A stretch of 64,000 nucleotides of DNA from Streptomyces alboniger (GTDB lineage: Bacteria; Actinomycetota; Actinomycetes; Streptomycetales; Streptomycetaceae): assembly GCF_008704395.1 (NCBI RefSeq), contig NZ_CP023695.1:4278001-4342000 (forward strand), in the 5' to 3' direction. Position numbers and translations under genes: made by a program. The number at the start of each line of letters is the position of its first letter. Within the stretch, counting starts at the first letter, position 1. Positions 24,656 through 33,965 of this stretch are shown one piece after another. The notes below the pieces were generated by a model. The model had not been told where the DNA came from, searched no databases, and saw only the letters and a program-made list of their open reading frames with translations.

Positions 24656-25681
24656 TCAGCGGTCCGGCTCGGGGTCCTTCAGCCAGTTCACCAGCTCCGT
24701 GGAGAACGCCACCGGGTCCTCCTCGTGCGGGAAGTGCCCGAGGCCGTCGAACAGCCGCCAGCGGTAGGGCGCTTCGACGTACTCACCGGACCCCGCCGCG
24801 CTCCTCGTACGCATCACCGGATCCAGCGACCCGTGCAGATGCAGCGTCGGCACCCGCACCGGCCGCTTCATGCGGCGGTTGAACTGGATGCCGTCGGGCC
24901 GCGCCATCGAACGCACCATCCAGCGGTACGGCTCGATCGCGCAGTGCGCCGTCGAGGGGATGCACATCGCCCGCTGGTACGCCTCCACCGCCTCGTCCTC
25001 CGGCAGCCGGGGCCCGGACCAGTCCCGGACCAGACGCCCCACCAGGGCGCCTTCGTCGGCGACCAGTTGACGCTCGGGCAGCCACGGGCGCTGGAAGCCC
25101 CACACGTACGCCCCCGCGGCGGTCTGCTTCCTGTCGGACAGCATCGCCGAGCGCCAGCGCCGCGGATGCGGCATCGAGGAGACCGCGAGGCGGCGCACCA
25201 GCTTGGGCCGCATCACCGCCGCCGTCCACGCGAGATATCCGCCCAGGTCGTGCCCGACGAGCGCGGCGTCCGGCTCGCCGAGCGAGCGCACGACGCCGGT
25301 GATGTCGAGCGCGAGGTTCGCCGGGTCGTAACCGCGGGGGGTGCGGTCGCTGCCGCCCACGCCCCGCAGGTCCATCGCGACCGCCCGGAACCCCGCGTCG
25401 GCGAGCGCCACCAGCTGGTGCCGCCACGTCCACCAGAACTGCGGGAAGCCGTGCAGGAGCAGGACCAGCGGCCCGTCACCCATCTCGGCGATGTGGAAGC
25501 GCGCCCCGTTGGCGGCCACGTCCCGGTGGGTCCAGGGCCCCTCGATGCGTACGGCCGAGGCCGGTTGCGCCGAATGGGCGGTGGCACCCAGCGTGGGGCC
25601 GAGCTGCGCGGAGCTGTGGTGCTTGGGGCCGTGCTGCGCGGGGCCGGTGGGGGCCTGGTCCTGATGGGCGGGGTCGGTCAT
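24656..25681 (-). CDS. Alpha/beta hydrolase, epoxide-hydrolase-like (EphE type)
   Basis: The 341-aa protein has the oxyanion/cap motif LLLHGFPQFWWTWRHQ, the nucleophile elbow VGHDLGGYLAW (Asp nucleophile, as in epoxide hydrolases and dehalogenases), the acid region LHGSLDPVMR, and the histidine motif GLGHFPHEEDP. The cap segment lies between residues about 170 and 260. It should hydrolyse an epoxide via a covalent ester intermediate. About 55 N-terminal residues are Gln/Pro/Ala-rich and non-conserved, so the real start may be nearer VRIEGPWTH. It overlaps the holin-like gene by 4 bp (ATGA at 25678). The order matches mycobacterial ephE beside marP (recalled). Confidence 0.88.
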   Translation of the reverse strand: MTDPAHQDQAPTGPAQHGPKHHSSAQLGPTLGATAHSAQPASAVRIEGPWTHRDVAANGARFHIAEMGDGPLVLLLHGFPQFWWTWRHQLVALADAGFRAVAMDLRGVGGSDRTPRGYDPANLALDITGVVRSLGEPDAALVGHDLGGYLAWTAAVMRPKLVRRLAVSSMPHPRRWRSAMLSDRKQTAAGAYVWGFQRPWLPERQLVADEGALVGRLVRDWSGPRLPEDEAVEAYQRAMCIPSTAHCAIEPYRWMVRSMARPDGIQFNRRMKRPVRVPTLHLHGSLDPVMRTRSAAGSGEYVEAPYRWRLFDGLGHFPHEEDPVAFSTELVNWLKDPEPDR

Positions 25682-26175
25682 GAGGACGAGCGTGCCACAG
25701 TGGCCCCCGTCTCACCGACTCGGACGTCAAGGGCGGCGGCGGGGTTCACCGGGCGGGGATGCGGCTTGACGTTCCCCAGTACGGCGGCCGTCTCCTTGGC
25801 CGAAGCGGCGACCTTCTGCGGGCCCTTGCCCTTCTTGGCCTTCTTGGCGAAGACGACGCCGATCAGTGCCAGCAGACCGGCCACCAGCACATTGGCGGCG
25901 AAGGACAGCAGGAAGCAGACCGCGAGGTTCCAGCCGCTCCAGGTACGGATGCCGTACGCGAGCGCGAAGCTCAGCATGGGCAGCGAGAAGATGAGGACCG
26001 CTCCGGCCGCGGCGAACGCGCCACCGCCGATCGCACCGCGCTTGACGTCCTGGCGCAGCTGGGCCTTGGCCAGTGCGATCTCGTCGTGCACCAGCGCGGA
26101 CATCTCACCGGTCGCCGAGGCGACCAGCTGGCCGAGGCTGCGCTCGGCGCCGACAGGACCGTCGGGTGAGCTCAT
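25678..26175 (-). CDS. Phage holin family / DUF1469-like membrane protein
   Basis: The 165-aa protein starts at ATG 26175 (MSSPDGPVGAERSLGQLV). An N-terminal helical, charged segment ends in VHDEIALAKAQLRQDVKRG, followed by two hydrophobic helices (AFAAAGAVLIFSLPMLSFAL and LAVCFLLSFAANVLVAGLLALI) and a Lys-rich tail. This is the pattern of the DUF1469/Phage_holin_3_6 family, present in most actinobacterial chromosomes; it does not indicate a prophage. It overlaps the EphE-like hydrolase downstream and shares an operon with it. The function is unknown. Confidence 0.8.
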   Translation of the reverse strand: MSSPDGPVGAERSLGQLVASATGEMSALVHDEIALAKAQLRQDVKRGAIGGGAFAAAGAVLIFSLPMLSFALAYGIRTWSGWNLAVCFLLSFAANVLVAGLLALIGVVFAKKAKKGKGPQKVAASAKETAAVLGNVKPHPRPVNPAAALDVRVGETGATVARSSS

Positions 26176-26227
26176 CGCGTTCTCCCCTTTTTCTCTTCTG
26201 ATCTCTTCTGAGATGTGTCTGCTCAGA

Positions 26228-27628
26228 TCATGCCGGACCGTTGCCATCCTCGCGTTCCCCGCCCGACACTTCGGCAAGCCTGCGGTGTTCCGCGGCCTTC
26301 TTCTCGTAGATGGCGGCCATCCGGAGGTGGTACCCCGGGTCGTCCATCTCGTAGATGTCGGGGACACCGCTGAGGTCGTCGTCGCGCTCCTCGTCCTCCC
26401 ACAGCTTGCGGTACTTGGCGTTGCGTACCTTCAGCAGGGTTCCGGCGAACACCGCCGCGATCAGCGAGCCGACCAGGACGGCGGCCTTGACCTCGTCGGT
26501 GAGCAGTGGGTCCTCGGTGAAGGCGAGTTCGCCGATGAGCAGCGAGACCGTGAAGCCGATGCCGGCCAGCGAGGCCACCGCGAAGACGTCGGGCCAGGCC
26601 AGATCGTCGTTCAGCTCGGCCTTGGTGAAGCGCGCGGCTAGCCAGGTGCCACCGAAGATGCCGACCGCCTTGCCGATGACGAGGCCGAGCACGACGCCGA
26701 GCGTCTCCGGCTTGGTGAATACGTCGCCGAGCGCGCCGCCCGAGATGGACACACCGGCGCTGAACAGGGCGAACAGTGGTACGGCCAGGCCCGCGGAGAG
26801 GGGGCGTACGAGGTGTTCGATGTGCTCGCCGGGGGAGTGCCGCTCGCTGTCGTCCTCCTTGTGGCAGCGCAGCATCAGGCCCATGGCGACGCCGGCGATG
26901 GTGGCGTGGACGCCGCTGTTGTACATCAGGCCCCAGATGGCCAGGGCCAGCGGGAGGTAGATGTACCAGCCGCGCACCCGCTTCTTGAGCAGCAGCCAGA
27001 AGACGGCGAGGCCGATGACGGCGCCGCCGAGCGCCGCGAAGTTCAGGTCGCTGGTGAAGAAGACCGCGATGATCAGGATCGCGAACAGGTCGTCGACGAC
27101 GGCGAGGGTGAGCAGGAAGGCGCGCAGCGCGGACGGCAGCGAGGTGCCGATGACGGCGAGGACCGCGAGCGCGAAGGCGATGTCGGTGGCGGTGGGCACG
27201 GCCCAGCCGTCCGTCGAACCTCCGCCGACGAGGTTGGTGAGGAGGTAGACGAGCGCCGGTACGGCCATGCCGCAGAGCGCCGCGACGACGGGCAGCGCGG
27301 CGGCCTTGGGGTCGCGCAGATCGCCCGCGACCAGTTCGCGCTTGAGTTCGATGCCCGCCACGAAGAAGAAGACGGCGAGCAACCCGTCCGCCGCCCAGTG
27401 CTGGAGGGAGAGGTCGAGCCCGAGCGACCCGGGCCCGAGGTGGAAGCCGCGCACCGACTCGTACGAGCCGCCGGCCGTGTTCGCCCAGATCAGCGCGGTG
27501 ACGGCGGCGATCAGCAGCAGGACTCCGCCGACCGTCTCGGCGCGCAGGGCCTCGGCGACGAAATTCCGCTCGGGTAGCGAGAGGCGGCCGAGGACCTTGC
27601 GGCGGGGGTGGGGGGCGGGCGCGGTCAC
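26228..27628 (-). CDS. nhaA: Na+/H+ antiporter NhaA
   Basis: From GTG 27628 the protein is about 466 aa; an earlier GTG at 27688 would add 20 residues. It is a polytopic membrane protein of about 12 helices that exchanges sodium for protons. Diagnostic parts are AETVGGVLLLIAAVTALIWA, VPTATDIAFALAVLAVIG, and the paired aspartates in LAVVDDLFAILIIA that bind and carry the ions. An extra C-terminal cytoplasmic tail of about 80 residues is rich in Glu, Asp and Arg. It is separated from the holin-like gene by 52 bp and lies downstream of acs on the same strand. Confidence 0.93.
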   Translation of the reverse strand: MTAPAPHPRRKVLGRLSLPERNFVAEALRAETVGGVLLLIAAVTALIWANTAGGSYESVRGFHLGPGSLGLDLSLQHWAADGLLAVFFFVAGIELKRELVAGDLRDPKAAALPVVAALCGMAVPALVYLLTNLVGGGSTDGWAVPTATDIAFALAVLAVIGTSLPSALRAFLLTLAVVDDLFAILIIAVFFTSDLNFAALGGAVIGLAVFWLLLKKRVRGWYIYLPLALAIWGLMYNSGVHATIAGVAMGLMLRCHKEDDSERHSPGEHIEHLVRPLSAGLAVPLFALFSAGVSISGGALGDVFTKPETLGVVLGLVIGKAVGIFGGTWLAARFTKAELNDDLAWPDVFAVASLAGIGFTVSLLIGELAFTEDPLLTDEVKAAVLVGSLIAAVFAGTLLKVRNAKYRKLWEDEERDDDLSGVPDIYEMDDPGYHLRMAAIYEKKAAEHRRLAEVSGGEREDGNGPA

Positions 27629-27819
27629 GGGTTGACCTCCGGTCGGTAGGCAGGGCTGAGCACATGCCGACCAGACTTCCCGGCGCACCTAGGTACTTCT
27701 CTTCGCTTCTCGGTCGTGTCGCTTCTCGTTCGCATGACTCTTGTCGCGACGTTGACGCGATTCTTAGCCTACCTAACGTGCGCGCGGGCGCATCCGGCAA
27801 TCTTCACTTTAGGCATGAA

Positions 27820-27850
27820 GAGGGCACCCGGCGCGGTGCCGGATGCCCTC
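27820..27850 (-). terminator. Terminator of acs
   Basis: GAGGGCA-CCCGGC (27820-27832) pairs with GCCGG-TGCCCTC (27839-27850) with one C·A mismatch across a GCGGT-type loop. It lies 30 bp past the acs stop (27881) on the minus strand. Confidence 0.75.
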
Positions 27851-27880
27851 CTCACGTACGAGCGGTCCGCCGCGGCGGTC

Positions 27881-29842
27881 TCAGTCCTCGCTCGGCGCGG
27901 CCGGGAGCCGCGACTGGATCAGCTCCATCACGGAGGAGTCCGTGAGGGTGGTGACGTCACCCAGCTCGCGGTTCTCCGCGACGTCGCGCAGCAGGCGCCG
28001 CATGATCTTGCCGGACCGCGTCTTCGGCAGCTCGGCCACCGGAAGGACCCGCTTCGGCTTGGCGATCGGCCCGAGCGTGCTGCCCACGTGGTTGCGCAGG
28101 TCGGCCACCAGGCCCTCGTCCTCGACGTTCGCCGTGCCCCGCAGGATCACGAAGGCGACGATGGCCTGCCCGGTCGTCTCGTCCGCCGCGCCCACGACCG
28201 CCGCCTCGGCGACCGACGGGTGCGAGACGAGCGCGGACTCGACCTCGGTGGTGGAGATGTTGTGCCCGGACACGAGCATCACGTCGTCCACGCGGCCGAG
28301 GAGCCAGATGTCGCCGTCCTCGTCCTTCTTGGCGCCGTCACCGGCGAAGTAGCGGTCCTGGAAGCGCGACCAGTACGTGTCGATGAACCGCTGGTCGTCG
28401 CCCCAGATGGTGCGCAGCATCGACGGCCACGGCTCGGTCAGGACGAGGTAACCCCCGCCGCCGTTCGGCACTTCGTTCGCCTCGTCGTCCACGACGGTGG
28501 CGGCGATGCCCGGCAGCGCGCGCTGGGCACTGCCCGGCTTGGTCTCGGTCACGCCCGGCAGCGGCGCGATCATCATGGCGCCGGTCTCGGTCTGCCACCA
28601 GGTGTCCACGATGGGGCACTTGTCGGCGCCGATGTTCTTGCGGTACCACATCCAGGCCTCGGGGTTGATCGGCTCGCCGACCGAACCGAGGACGCGCAGG
28701 CTGCTGAGGTCGTACTTCGCGGGGATGTCGTCGCCCCACTTCATGAACGTACGAATCGCCGTCGGCGCGGTGTACAGGATCGTCACCCCGTACTTCTGGA
28801 CGATCTCCCAGAAGCGGCCCTGGTGGGGAGTGTCGGGGGTGCCCTCGTACATCACCTGCGTCGCGCCGTTCGCCAGCGGGCCGTACGTGATGTACGAGTG
28901 GCCGGTGACCCAGCCGATGTCGGCCGTGCACCAGTAGACGTCGGTCTCCGGCTTGAGGTCGAAGACGGCGTGGTGGGTGTAGGCCGTCTGCGTGAGGTAG
29001 CCGCCGGAGGTGTGCAGGATGCCCTTCGGCTTACCCGTGGTGCCCGAGGTGTAGAGGATGAAGAGCGGGTGTTCGGCGTCGAAGGCCTCGGGCGTGTGCT
29101 CGGTGGACTGCTTCCGTGTGATCTCGTGCCACCACACGTCACGGCCCTCGGTCCACGCCACGTCCTGCTTGGTGCGCTGGACGACGAGGACGTGCCGGAC
29201 GCTGTCGACCCGGCTCACGGCCTCGTCCACGGCGGGCTTGAGCGCGGAGGGCTTGCCCCTGCGGTAGCCGCCGTCGGAGGTGATGACGACCTTGGCGTCG
29301 GCGTCCTTGATGCGGGCCGCGATGGCGTCCGCGGAGAACCCGCCGAAGACCACCGAGTGCGCGGCGCCGATGCGGGCGCAGGCCAGCATCGCGACGACCG
29401 CCTCGGGGATCATCGGCAGATAGACGGCGACCCGGTCGCCCTTCTGGACGCCCAGCTCGGTCAGCGCGTGCGCCGCGCGGCTGACCTCGTCCTTGAGCTC
29501 GGCGTAGGTGATGGCCCGGCTGTCGCCGGGCTCACCCTCGAAGTGGATCGCGACGCGCTCGCCGTGTCCTGCCTCTACGTGGCGGTCGACGCAGTTGTAC
29601 GCGACGTTGAGCTTGCCGTCGGCGAACCACTTGGCGAACGGCGGGTTCGACCAGTCGAGCGTCTCGGTAGGTTCCGTGGCCCAGGTCAGTCGGCGGGCCT
29701 GCTCGGCCCAGAAGCCGAGCCGGTCAGCCTTGGCCTGTTCGTACGCCTCCGCGGTGACGTTGGCGGCGGCCGCCAGCTCCACCGGCGGCGCGAAGCGACG
29801 CTCCTCCTTCAGGAGGTTGGAGAGGGAAGGATTCTCGGTCAC
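27881..29842 (-). CDS. acs: Acetyl-CoA synthetase
   Basis: The 653-aa protein has the acyl-adenylate signature [20 protein letters not shown] near residue 258, [10 protein letters not shown] near 400, the hinge region [20 protein letters not shown] and the C-terminal lysine motif [12 protein letters not shown], whose lysine is the acetylation site in Acs. It activates acetate to acetyl-CoA via acetyl-AMP. I chose GTG 29842 because a GGAGGAG ribosome binding site lies upstream and the length agrees with the family. The 33 codons upstream in frame are not coding. A 16-codon ORF overlaps its start and resembles its first residues (see that entry). Confidence 0.95.
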   Translation of the reverse strand: MTENPSLSNLLKEERRFAPPVELAAAANVTAEAYEQAKADRLGFWAEQARRLTWATEPTETLDWSNPPFAKWFADGKLNVAYNCVDRHVEAGHGERVAIHFEGEPGDSRAITYAELKDEVSRAAHALTELGVQKGDRVAVYLPMIPEAVVAMLACARIGAAHSVVFGGFSADAIAARIKDADAKVVITSDGGYRRGKPSALKPAVDEAVSRVDSVRHVLVVQRTKQDVAWTEGRDVWWHEITRKQSTEHTPEAFDAEHPLFILYTSGTTGKPKGILHTSGGYLTQTAYTHHAVFDLKPETDVYWCTADIGWVTGHSYITYGPLANGATQVMYEGTPDTPHQGRFWEIVQKYGVTILYTAPTAIRTFMKWGDDIPAKYDLSSLRVLGSVGEPINPEAWMWYRKNIGADKCPIVDTWWQTETGAMMIAPLPGVTETKPGSAQRALPGIAATVVDDEANEVPNGGGGYLVLTEPWPSMLRTIWGDDQRFIDTYWSRFQDRYFAGDGAKKDEDGDIWLLGRVDDVMLVSGHNISTTEVESALVSHPSVAEAAVVGAADETTGQAIVAFVILRGTANVEDEGLVADLRNHVGSTLGPIAKPKRVLPVAELPKTRSGKIMRRLLRDVAENRELGDVTTLTDSSVMELIQSRLPAAPSED

Positions 29843-29889
29843 TGTCCCATCTCCTCCCCCAAGAGGTTGGCCAGGCTTTCGTTGCTCAC
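29839..29889 (-). CDS. Possible 16-codon leader peptide of acs, mirroring its N-terminus
   Basis: A GTG at 29889 opens a short frame reading [16 protein letters not shown], ending in TGA that overlaps the acs GTG start (GTGA at 29839-29842). The peptide is strikingly like the first residues of Acs ([16 protein letters not shown]), so it looks like a duplicated 5' end. Because GTG and TGA overlap, translation of the short ORF could be coupled to acs. It may instead be a decayed former start. Whether it is translated cannot be told from sequence. Confidence 0.4.
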   Translation of the reverse strand: MSNESLANLLGEEMGQ

Positions 29890-30004
29890 GACATCTCCCT
29901 TGCGCTGCTTTGCCGGGGGCGACCGTTGTGTCCGAAGCCACAGCTCATCAGACCCGCCCCGCGGTGACAAGGGCCTGCCGAAAATTGGTTTAGACCTTTA
30001 CTCG

Positions 30005-32368
30005 TCAGGCGCTGGCCCTTCGCGTCTCGGCCCGGCCGCCCTCGACCAGCGCTGTGGGCGCGACCTGGGCGAAGACCTCGTCGGGAAGGTGCTCCGCGTC
30101 GCTGTTCTCCGTCAGCAGATACGCCTGCGCCTCTCCGACATGGAAGTACATACCGTGCAGTTCGAGATCGCCCTCGGCAAGGCGGCGCGCCACGGCCTCG
30201 TGCGCCTTCAAGTGCTCCAACTGCTGGACCACGTTGGTGAGGCAGAGCTGCTCGACCGCGTCGGCGGGCGCCCGCCCGGAGAGCCGCGCCCACGCCCTGT
30301 CCTGCGCGCCCACCCGCTCCAGGCTCGGCAGGCCGTGCCGCAGCCACCGCCGCAGCGGCGTCTGGGCGCCCCCGGGCGGGGTGTTGAGCAGTGCCTGCAT
30401 CGCACCGCACCCGGAGTGCCCGCACACGGTGATGGACCGCACCTTGAGCACGTCGACCGCGTACTCGATCGCGGCTCCCACCGAGTCGTCCCCGCTCTCG
30501 GCGCCCGGCAGCGGCACCAGATTGCCCACGTTGCGCACGACGAAGAGGTCGCCGGGGCCGCTGGACGTGATCATCGATGTGACGACCCGGGAGTCCGCGC
30601 AGGTGAGGAAGAGCTGCGCGGGCTGCTGGCCCTCGCGCGCGAGCCTGGCCAGCTCGCCCCGCACATGCGGCGCCGTGTCCCGCTGGAACGCGCTGATACC
30701 GCTTGCCAGTTGATACCCGCTGGGCCTGGGCCGGCCCGCCTCCTGCTCCTCCTGCGGCCGGTCGCAGTGGTGATTGCGCCAGGGTGTCCACGGCCGGCAG
30801 CAGGAATGCGAGGCGCTGGCGGGCTCGGCGATGCGAGTGCCGTCCCGTCCGGTGATCTCGACACCGCCGCCGTGGGCGGTGTGCTCGTCCTGCCAGCACT
30901 GAAGGGATTCGTAGGCCGCGTGGTCCATGAAAGAGCCGTCCAATTCCACGACAGCGTCCGCGCCAGGGGGCACGAGATGCAGGGTTCTGCTGAGCCGCGG
31001 CACCGCGAGGAACGTCAACTGCCCGCGAGCGCGCACATGGTGAACGCCGTCCCGCACTTCGTGGGTGATCCGGGTACGGGCGAGGCGATGCAGCGCCACC
31101 GCCACGGCGACGGCGACGCCGAGCGCGACACCCTGGAGGACGCCGATGAAGGCAACGCCGACGGTGGTCACGGCGTAGACGAGGATCTCGCGGTGACGGG
31201 TGATCGTACGGATGTGGTAGAGGCTGACCATCTGGATGCCGACGGCCATGACGAGGGCGGCGAGGGCCGCGAGGGGGATCAGCTCCAGGACGGGGACCAG
31301 GAGCAGCGCGGCCACTACTACCCAAACGCCGTGCAGCATCGTGGAGTTCCGGCTGACGGCGCCCGCGCGCACATTGGCCGTGCTGCGCACGGCGACACCG
31401 GCGACGGGCAGGCCGCCGAGCGCTCCGGAGACGATATTGGCGCTGCCCTGGCCGAGCAGCTCGCGGTTGAGGTCGGAGCGGCGCACGTCCCTGTGCGGCT
31501 CGGGCTGCTTGGAGACGAGCTTGTCGACGGCCACGGCGCCGAGCAGCGACTGCACACTGCACACCAGCGTGATCGTGAGCACGGCGGCGACGAGCCCGAG
31601 CGCGGGGCCCTCGGGGAGCCCCACCAGCGCGTGACTGCGCCAGGACGGCAGCTCGACCTGGTCGACCCGGAAGCCGGCGGCGGAGGCCACGCCCGTCGCG
31701 AGGGCCACCGAGACCAGGGCGGCGGGCACGACGCGGGCGATGCGGCCCGCGCGCCCGGGGATCCGTGGCCAGAGCAGCAGCACGGCGAGGGTGAGCAGGC
31801 TGATCGACAGCGCGGCCGGATGCAGGTCGGCCAACTGGGCGGGCAGCGCACGGAGGTTGTCGACCACGGCGCTCTGCGGTGTGCCGCCGAGGACGATGTG
31901 CAACTGGGCGACGGCGATGGAGACGCCGATACCGGCCAGCATGCCGTGCACCACGGCGGGGCTTACGGCGAGCGCGGTGCGGGCCACGCGCAGGCAGCCG
32001 AGGCCCAGTTGAGCCAGGCCCGCGAGGACGGTGATGGCGCAGGTGGTCCGCCAGCCGAACCGCTGGATGAGGTCGGCGGTAACGACGGTGAGCCCGGCGG
32101 CGGGCCCGCTGACCTGGAGCGGTGAGCCACCGAGCCGACCGGCGACGATGCCGCCGACGGCGGCGGCGACAAGGCCCGCCTGGAGCGGCGCTCCGGTGGC
32201 GAGGGCGATGCCGAGGGACAGCGGCAGCGCGATCAGGAAGACGGCGATCGACGCGGAGATGTCGGCCCCCGCGACGCGGAACCGCTTGCCGGGCGGCCGG
32301 GTGGGGGGCGTGTCGGCGCCCGGGGTGGGGGCCGGATCAGTGGTGCGAGTGGGGACGCAGGCAGACAT
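30005..32368 (-). CDS. SulP anion transporter fused to beta-carbonic anhydrase
   Basis: The 787-aa protein starts at ATG 32368, preceded by GGAGGAGACGG. Residues of roughly 35-400 form a SulP-type membrane domain with about 12 helices (ISASIAVFLIALPLSLGIAL, LTVVTADLIQRFGW). A STAS-like segment follows (RGQLTFLAVPRL ... VVELDGSFMDHAAYESLQ), and after a linker a beta-class carbonic anhydrase with zinc ligands in LTCADSRVV (C, D) and VCGHSGCGAM (H, C). This supports coupled bicarbonate uptake and CO2 interconversion. The fusion is known in actinobacteria and other bacteria. It is divergent from the lipoprotein deacetylase across about 298 bp of A/T-richer promoter DNA. Confidence 0.92.
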   Translation of the reverse strand: MSACVPTRTTDPAPTPGADTPPTRPPGKRFRVAGADISASIAVFLIALPLSLGIALATGAPLQAGLVAAAVGGIVAGRLGGSPLQVSGPAAGLTVVTADLIQRFGWRTTCAITVLAGLAQLGLGCLRVARTALAVSPAVVHGMLAGIGVSIAVAQLHIVLGGTPQSAVVDNLRALPAQLADLHPAALSISLLTLAVLLLWPRIPGRAGRIARVVPAALVSVALATGVASAAGFRVDQVELPSWRSHALVGLPEGPALGLVAAVLTITLVCSVQSLLGAVAVDKLVSKQPEPHRDVRRSDLNRELLGQGSANIVSGALGGLPVAGVAVRSTANVRAGAVSRNSTMLHGVWVVVAALLLVPVLELIPLAALAALVMAVGIQMVSLYHIRTITRHREILVYAVTTVGVAFIGVLQGVALGVAVAVAVALHRLARTRITHEVRDGVHHVRARGQLTFLAVPRLSRTLHLVPPGADAVVELDGSFMDHAAYESLQCWQDEHTAHGGGVEITGRDGTRIAEPASASHSCCRPWTPWRNHHCDRPQEEQEAGRPRPSGYQLASGISAFQRDTAPHVRGELARLAREGQQPAQLFLTCADSRVVTSMITSSGPGDLFVVRNVGNLVPLPGAESGDDSVGAAIEYAVDVLKVRSITVCGHSGCGAMQALLNTPPGGAQTPLRRWLRHGLPSLERVGAQDRAWARLSGRAPADAVEQLCLTNVVQQLEHLKAHEAVARRLAEGDLELHGMYFHVGEAQAYLLTENSDAEHLPDEVFAQVAPTALVEGGRAETRRASA

Positions 32369-32666
32369 TTTTCCCGTCTCCTCCGGGGCAGCGCGGTCGC
32401 GGGACAAGGGGTCCTCCGGAGGGGCTCCGGAGGTCGGGTCGCGGCCGTGGGTCACGGCGTGCAGCGGCGGGATATCTCAACTCTCGGTAAACGAACAGTA
32501 ATGCAGAGTAAAGGCTTTGGGTGGACTAAAGGGGCAAATGGGGTAATCAATCACCCGGATGAATGAATAAAAACTTTTGTCGGCTTGTCAGATCGGGACA
32601 TTCCGACATCCGTGCGAAGTTGCTGACCGTTCTGTCCCGACTTGCACGGAAAGAGGTGGGCGGAAG
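32369..32666. promoter_or_regulatory. Divergent promoter region, SulP-CA / lipoprotein
   Basis: A 298-bp gap with no gene. It is visibly richer in A/T than its surroundings (for example AATCAATCACCCGGATGAAT at 32546-32565). It must contain the promoters of both genes, but I cannot assign specific boxes. Confidence 0.5.
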
Positions 32667-33950
32667 ATGGCCGCCACCCGTAGGATCACCGCGAGCCTCA
32701 CCGCCCTCGTGGCCTGCGCGACAGCGCTGGCCGGCTGCGCGGGAAGCGACACCGGCGCGGACGCCGGCACCAAGGAAGGCGCCCACGGCGCGAAGAAGGC
32801 GGCCGGAGCCGCGGCGCCCAAGAGCCCGGTGCGCCTGATCGGGGACGGCTCCACCGCGTACACCGGAAAACAGCCGAACCTGCCGAGACCGGCCCGGCTG
32901 AAGCCCGGCCAGAAGCCACCGCAGTTCGTGGTCTTCTCCTGGGACGGCGCGGGCGAGGACGGCCAGAAGCTGTTCTCCCACTTCCGCAAGGTGGCCAAGC
33001 GGAACAACGCCACGATGACGTACTTCCTCAGCGGCGTGTACATGCTCCCCGAGGACAAGCGCGCTCTCTACGACCCGCCGCAGCACATGGCCGGCAGCTC
33101 CGACATCGGCTTCAACGACCGCAAGGGCATCAAGAACACCGTGGAGCAGCTCCGCGGCGCCTGGCTCGAGGGAAATGAGATCGGCACCCACTTCAACGGT
33201 CACTTCTGCGGTGCCGGCCGCGGGGTCGGCGAGTGGTCGGTCAAGGACTGGAAGAGCGAGATCAAGCAGGCCAAGTCCTTCGTGAAGGCCTGGAAGACGA
33301 ACACGGGGATGAAGAAGGCGCAGCCCCTGCCCTTCGACTACGACAAGGAACTGATCGGCGCCCGCACGCCCTGCCTGGAGGGGCAGAAGAACTTCATGCG
33401 GGCGGCCCGGGAGCTGGGCTTCCGCTACGACACCAGCGGGGTCAACAACCAGCTGTGGCCCAAGAAGAAGCACGGCCTCTGGGACCTGTCGATGCAGCTC
33501 GTCCCGGTGCCCGGCCGTGGCTTCGAGACGCTCACCATGGACTACAACTTCATGGTCAATCAGTCCGGTTCGACGTCCAACGGCGACCCGTCCAAGCACG
33601 AGTACTGGGGCGACCAGATGCGCGACGGGCTGCTCCGGGGCTTCGCCCGCGCCTACAAGGGCAACCGCGCGCCGCTGATCATCGGCAACCACTTCGAGTC
33701 GTGGAACGGCGGCACGTACATGCGGGCCATCGAGGAGACCATCGACTCGGTCTGCACCAAGCGCGGGGTGCGCTGCGTCTCCTTCCGGCAGCTCGCCGAC
33801 TGGCTCGACGCGCAGGACCCGAAGGTGCTGGCGAAGCTGACCAAGCTGCCCGTCGGCAAGGCGCCGAAGGAGGGCTGGGCGTCGTTCCTCTCCGCCCAGC
33901 CCGCACCGGCCCCCAAGGGCGTCCCGGGAGCTCCGGCGGTCAAGCCGTAA
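32667..33950 (+). CDS. Lipoprotein, polysaccharide-deacetylase-like
   Basis: The 427-aa protein starts at ATG 32667 with the signal peptide RRITASLTALVACATALAGC, whose LAGC lipobox gives a lipid-anchored exported protein. The rest has the NodB-like fold (PQFVVFSWDGAGEDG in place of the usual D-D start; NEIGTHFNGHFCG as the H-x-x-x-H-type metal segment; GARTPCLEGQKNFMRAAREL and a C-terminal RCVSFRQLADWLD). The first catalytic Asp-Asp motif is changed to WDGAG, so activity on a polysaccharide is uncertain. It is alone on its strand here, and its end is close to the convergent CooC-type ATPase gene. Confidence 0.82.
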   Translation: MAATRRITASLTALVACATALAGCAGSDTGADAGTKEGAHGAKKAAGAAAPKSPVRLIGDGSTAYTGKQPNLPRPARLKPGQKPPQFVVFSWDGAGEDGQKLFSHFRKVAKRNNATMTYFLSGVYMLPEDKRALYDPPQHMAGSSDIGFNDRKGIKNTVEQLRGAWLEGNEIGTHFNGHFCGAGRGVGEWSVKDWKSEIKQAKSFVKAWKTNTGMKKAQPLPFDYDKELIGARTPCLEGQKNFMRAARELGFRYDTSGVNNQLWPKKKHGLWDLSMQLVPVPGRGFETLTMDYNFMVNQSGSTSNGDPSKHEYWGDQMRDGLLRGFARAYKGNRAPLIIGNHFESWNGGTYMRAIEETIDSVCTKRGVRCVSFRQLADWLDAQDPKVLAKLTKLPVGKAPKEGWASFLSAQPAPAPKGVPGAPAVKP

Positions 33951-33965
33951 CCCCCGCGGACCCGT

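Noticed and set aside
25678..26175. Holin-family gene considered as a sign of a prophage
   Set aside because: It belongs to a chromosomal actinobacterial family with no phage genes around it.
27763..27778. CTTAGCCTACCTAACG upstream of nhaA, resembling an iron-box half
   Set aside because: The iron-box consensus is longer and symmetric; this match is one base short and lies next to genes with no iron link.
27716..32125. A 1469-codon open frame on the plus strand across acs and the SulP-CA gene
   Set aside because: It is antisense to two well-supported genes, has no recognisable motif, and reflects the GC-biased third codon positions of the real genes.
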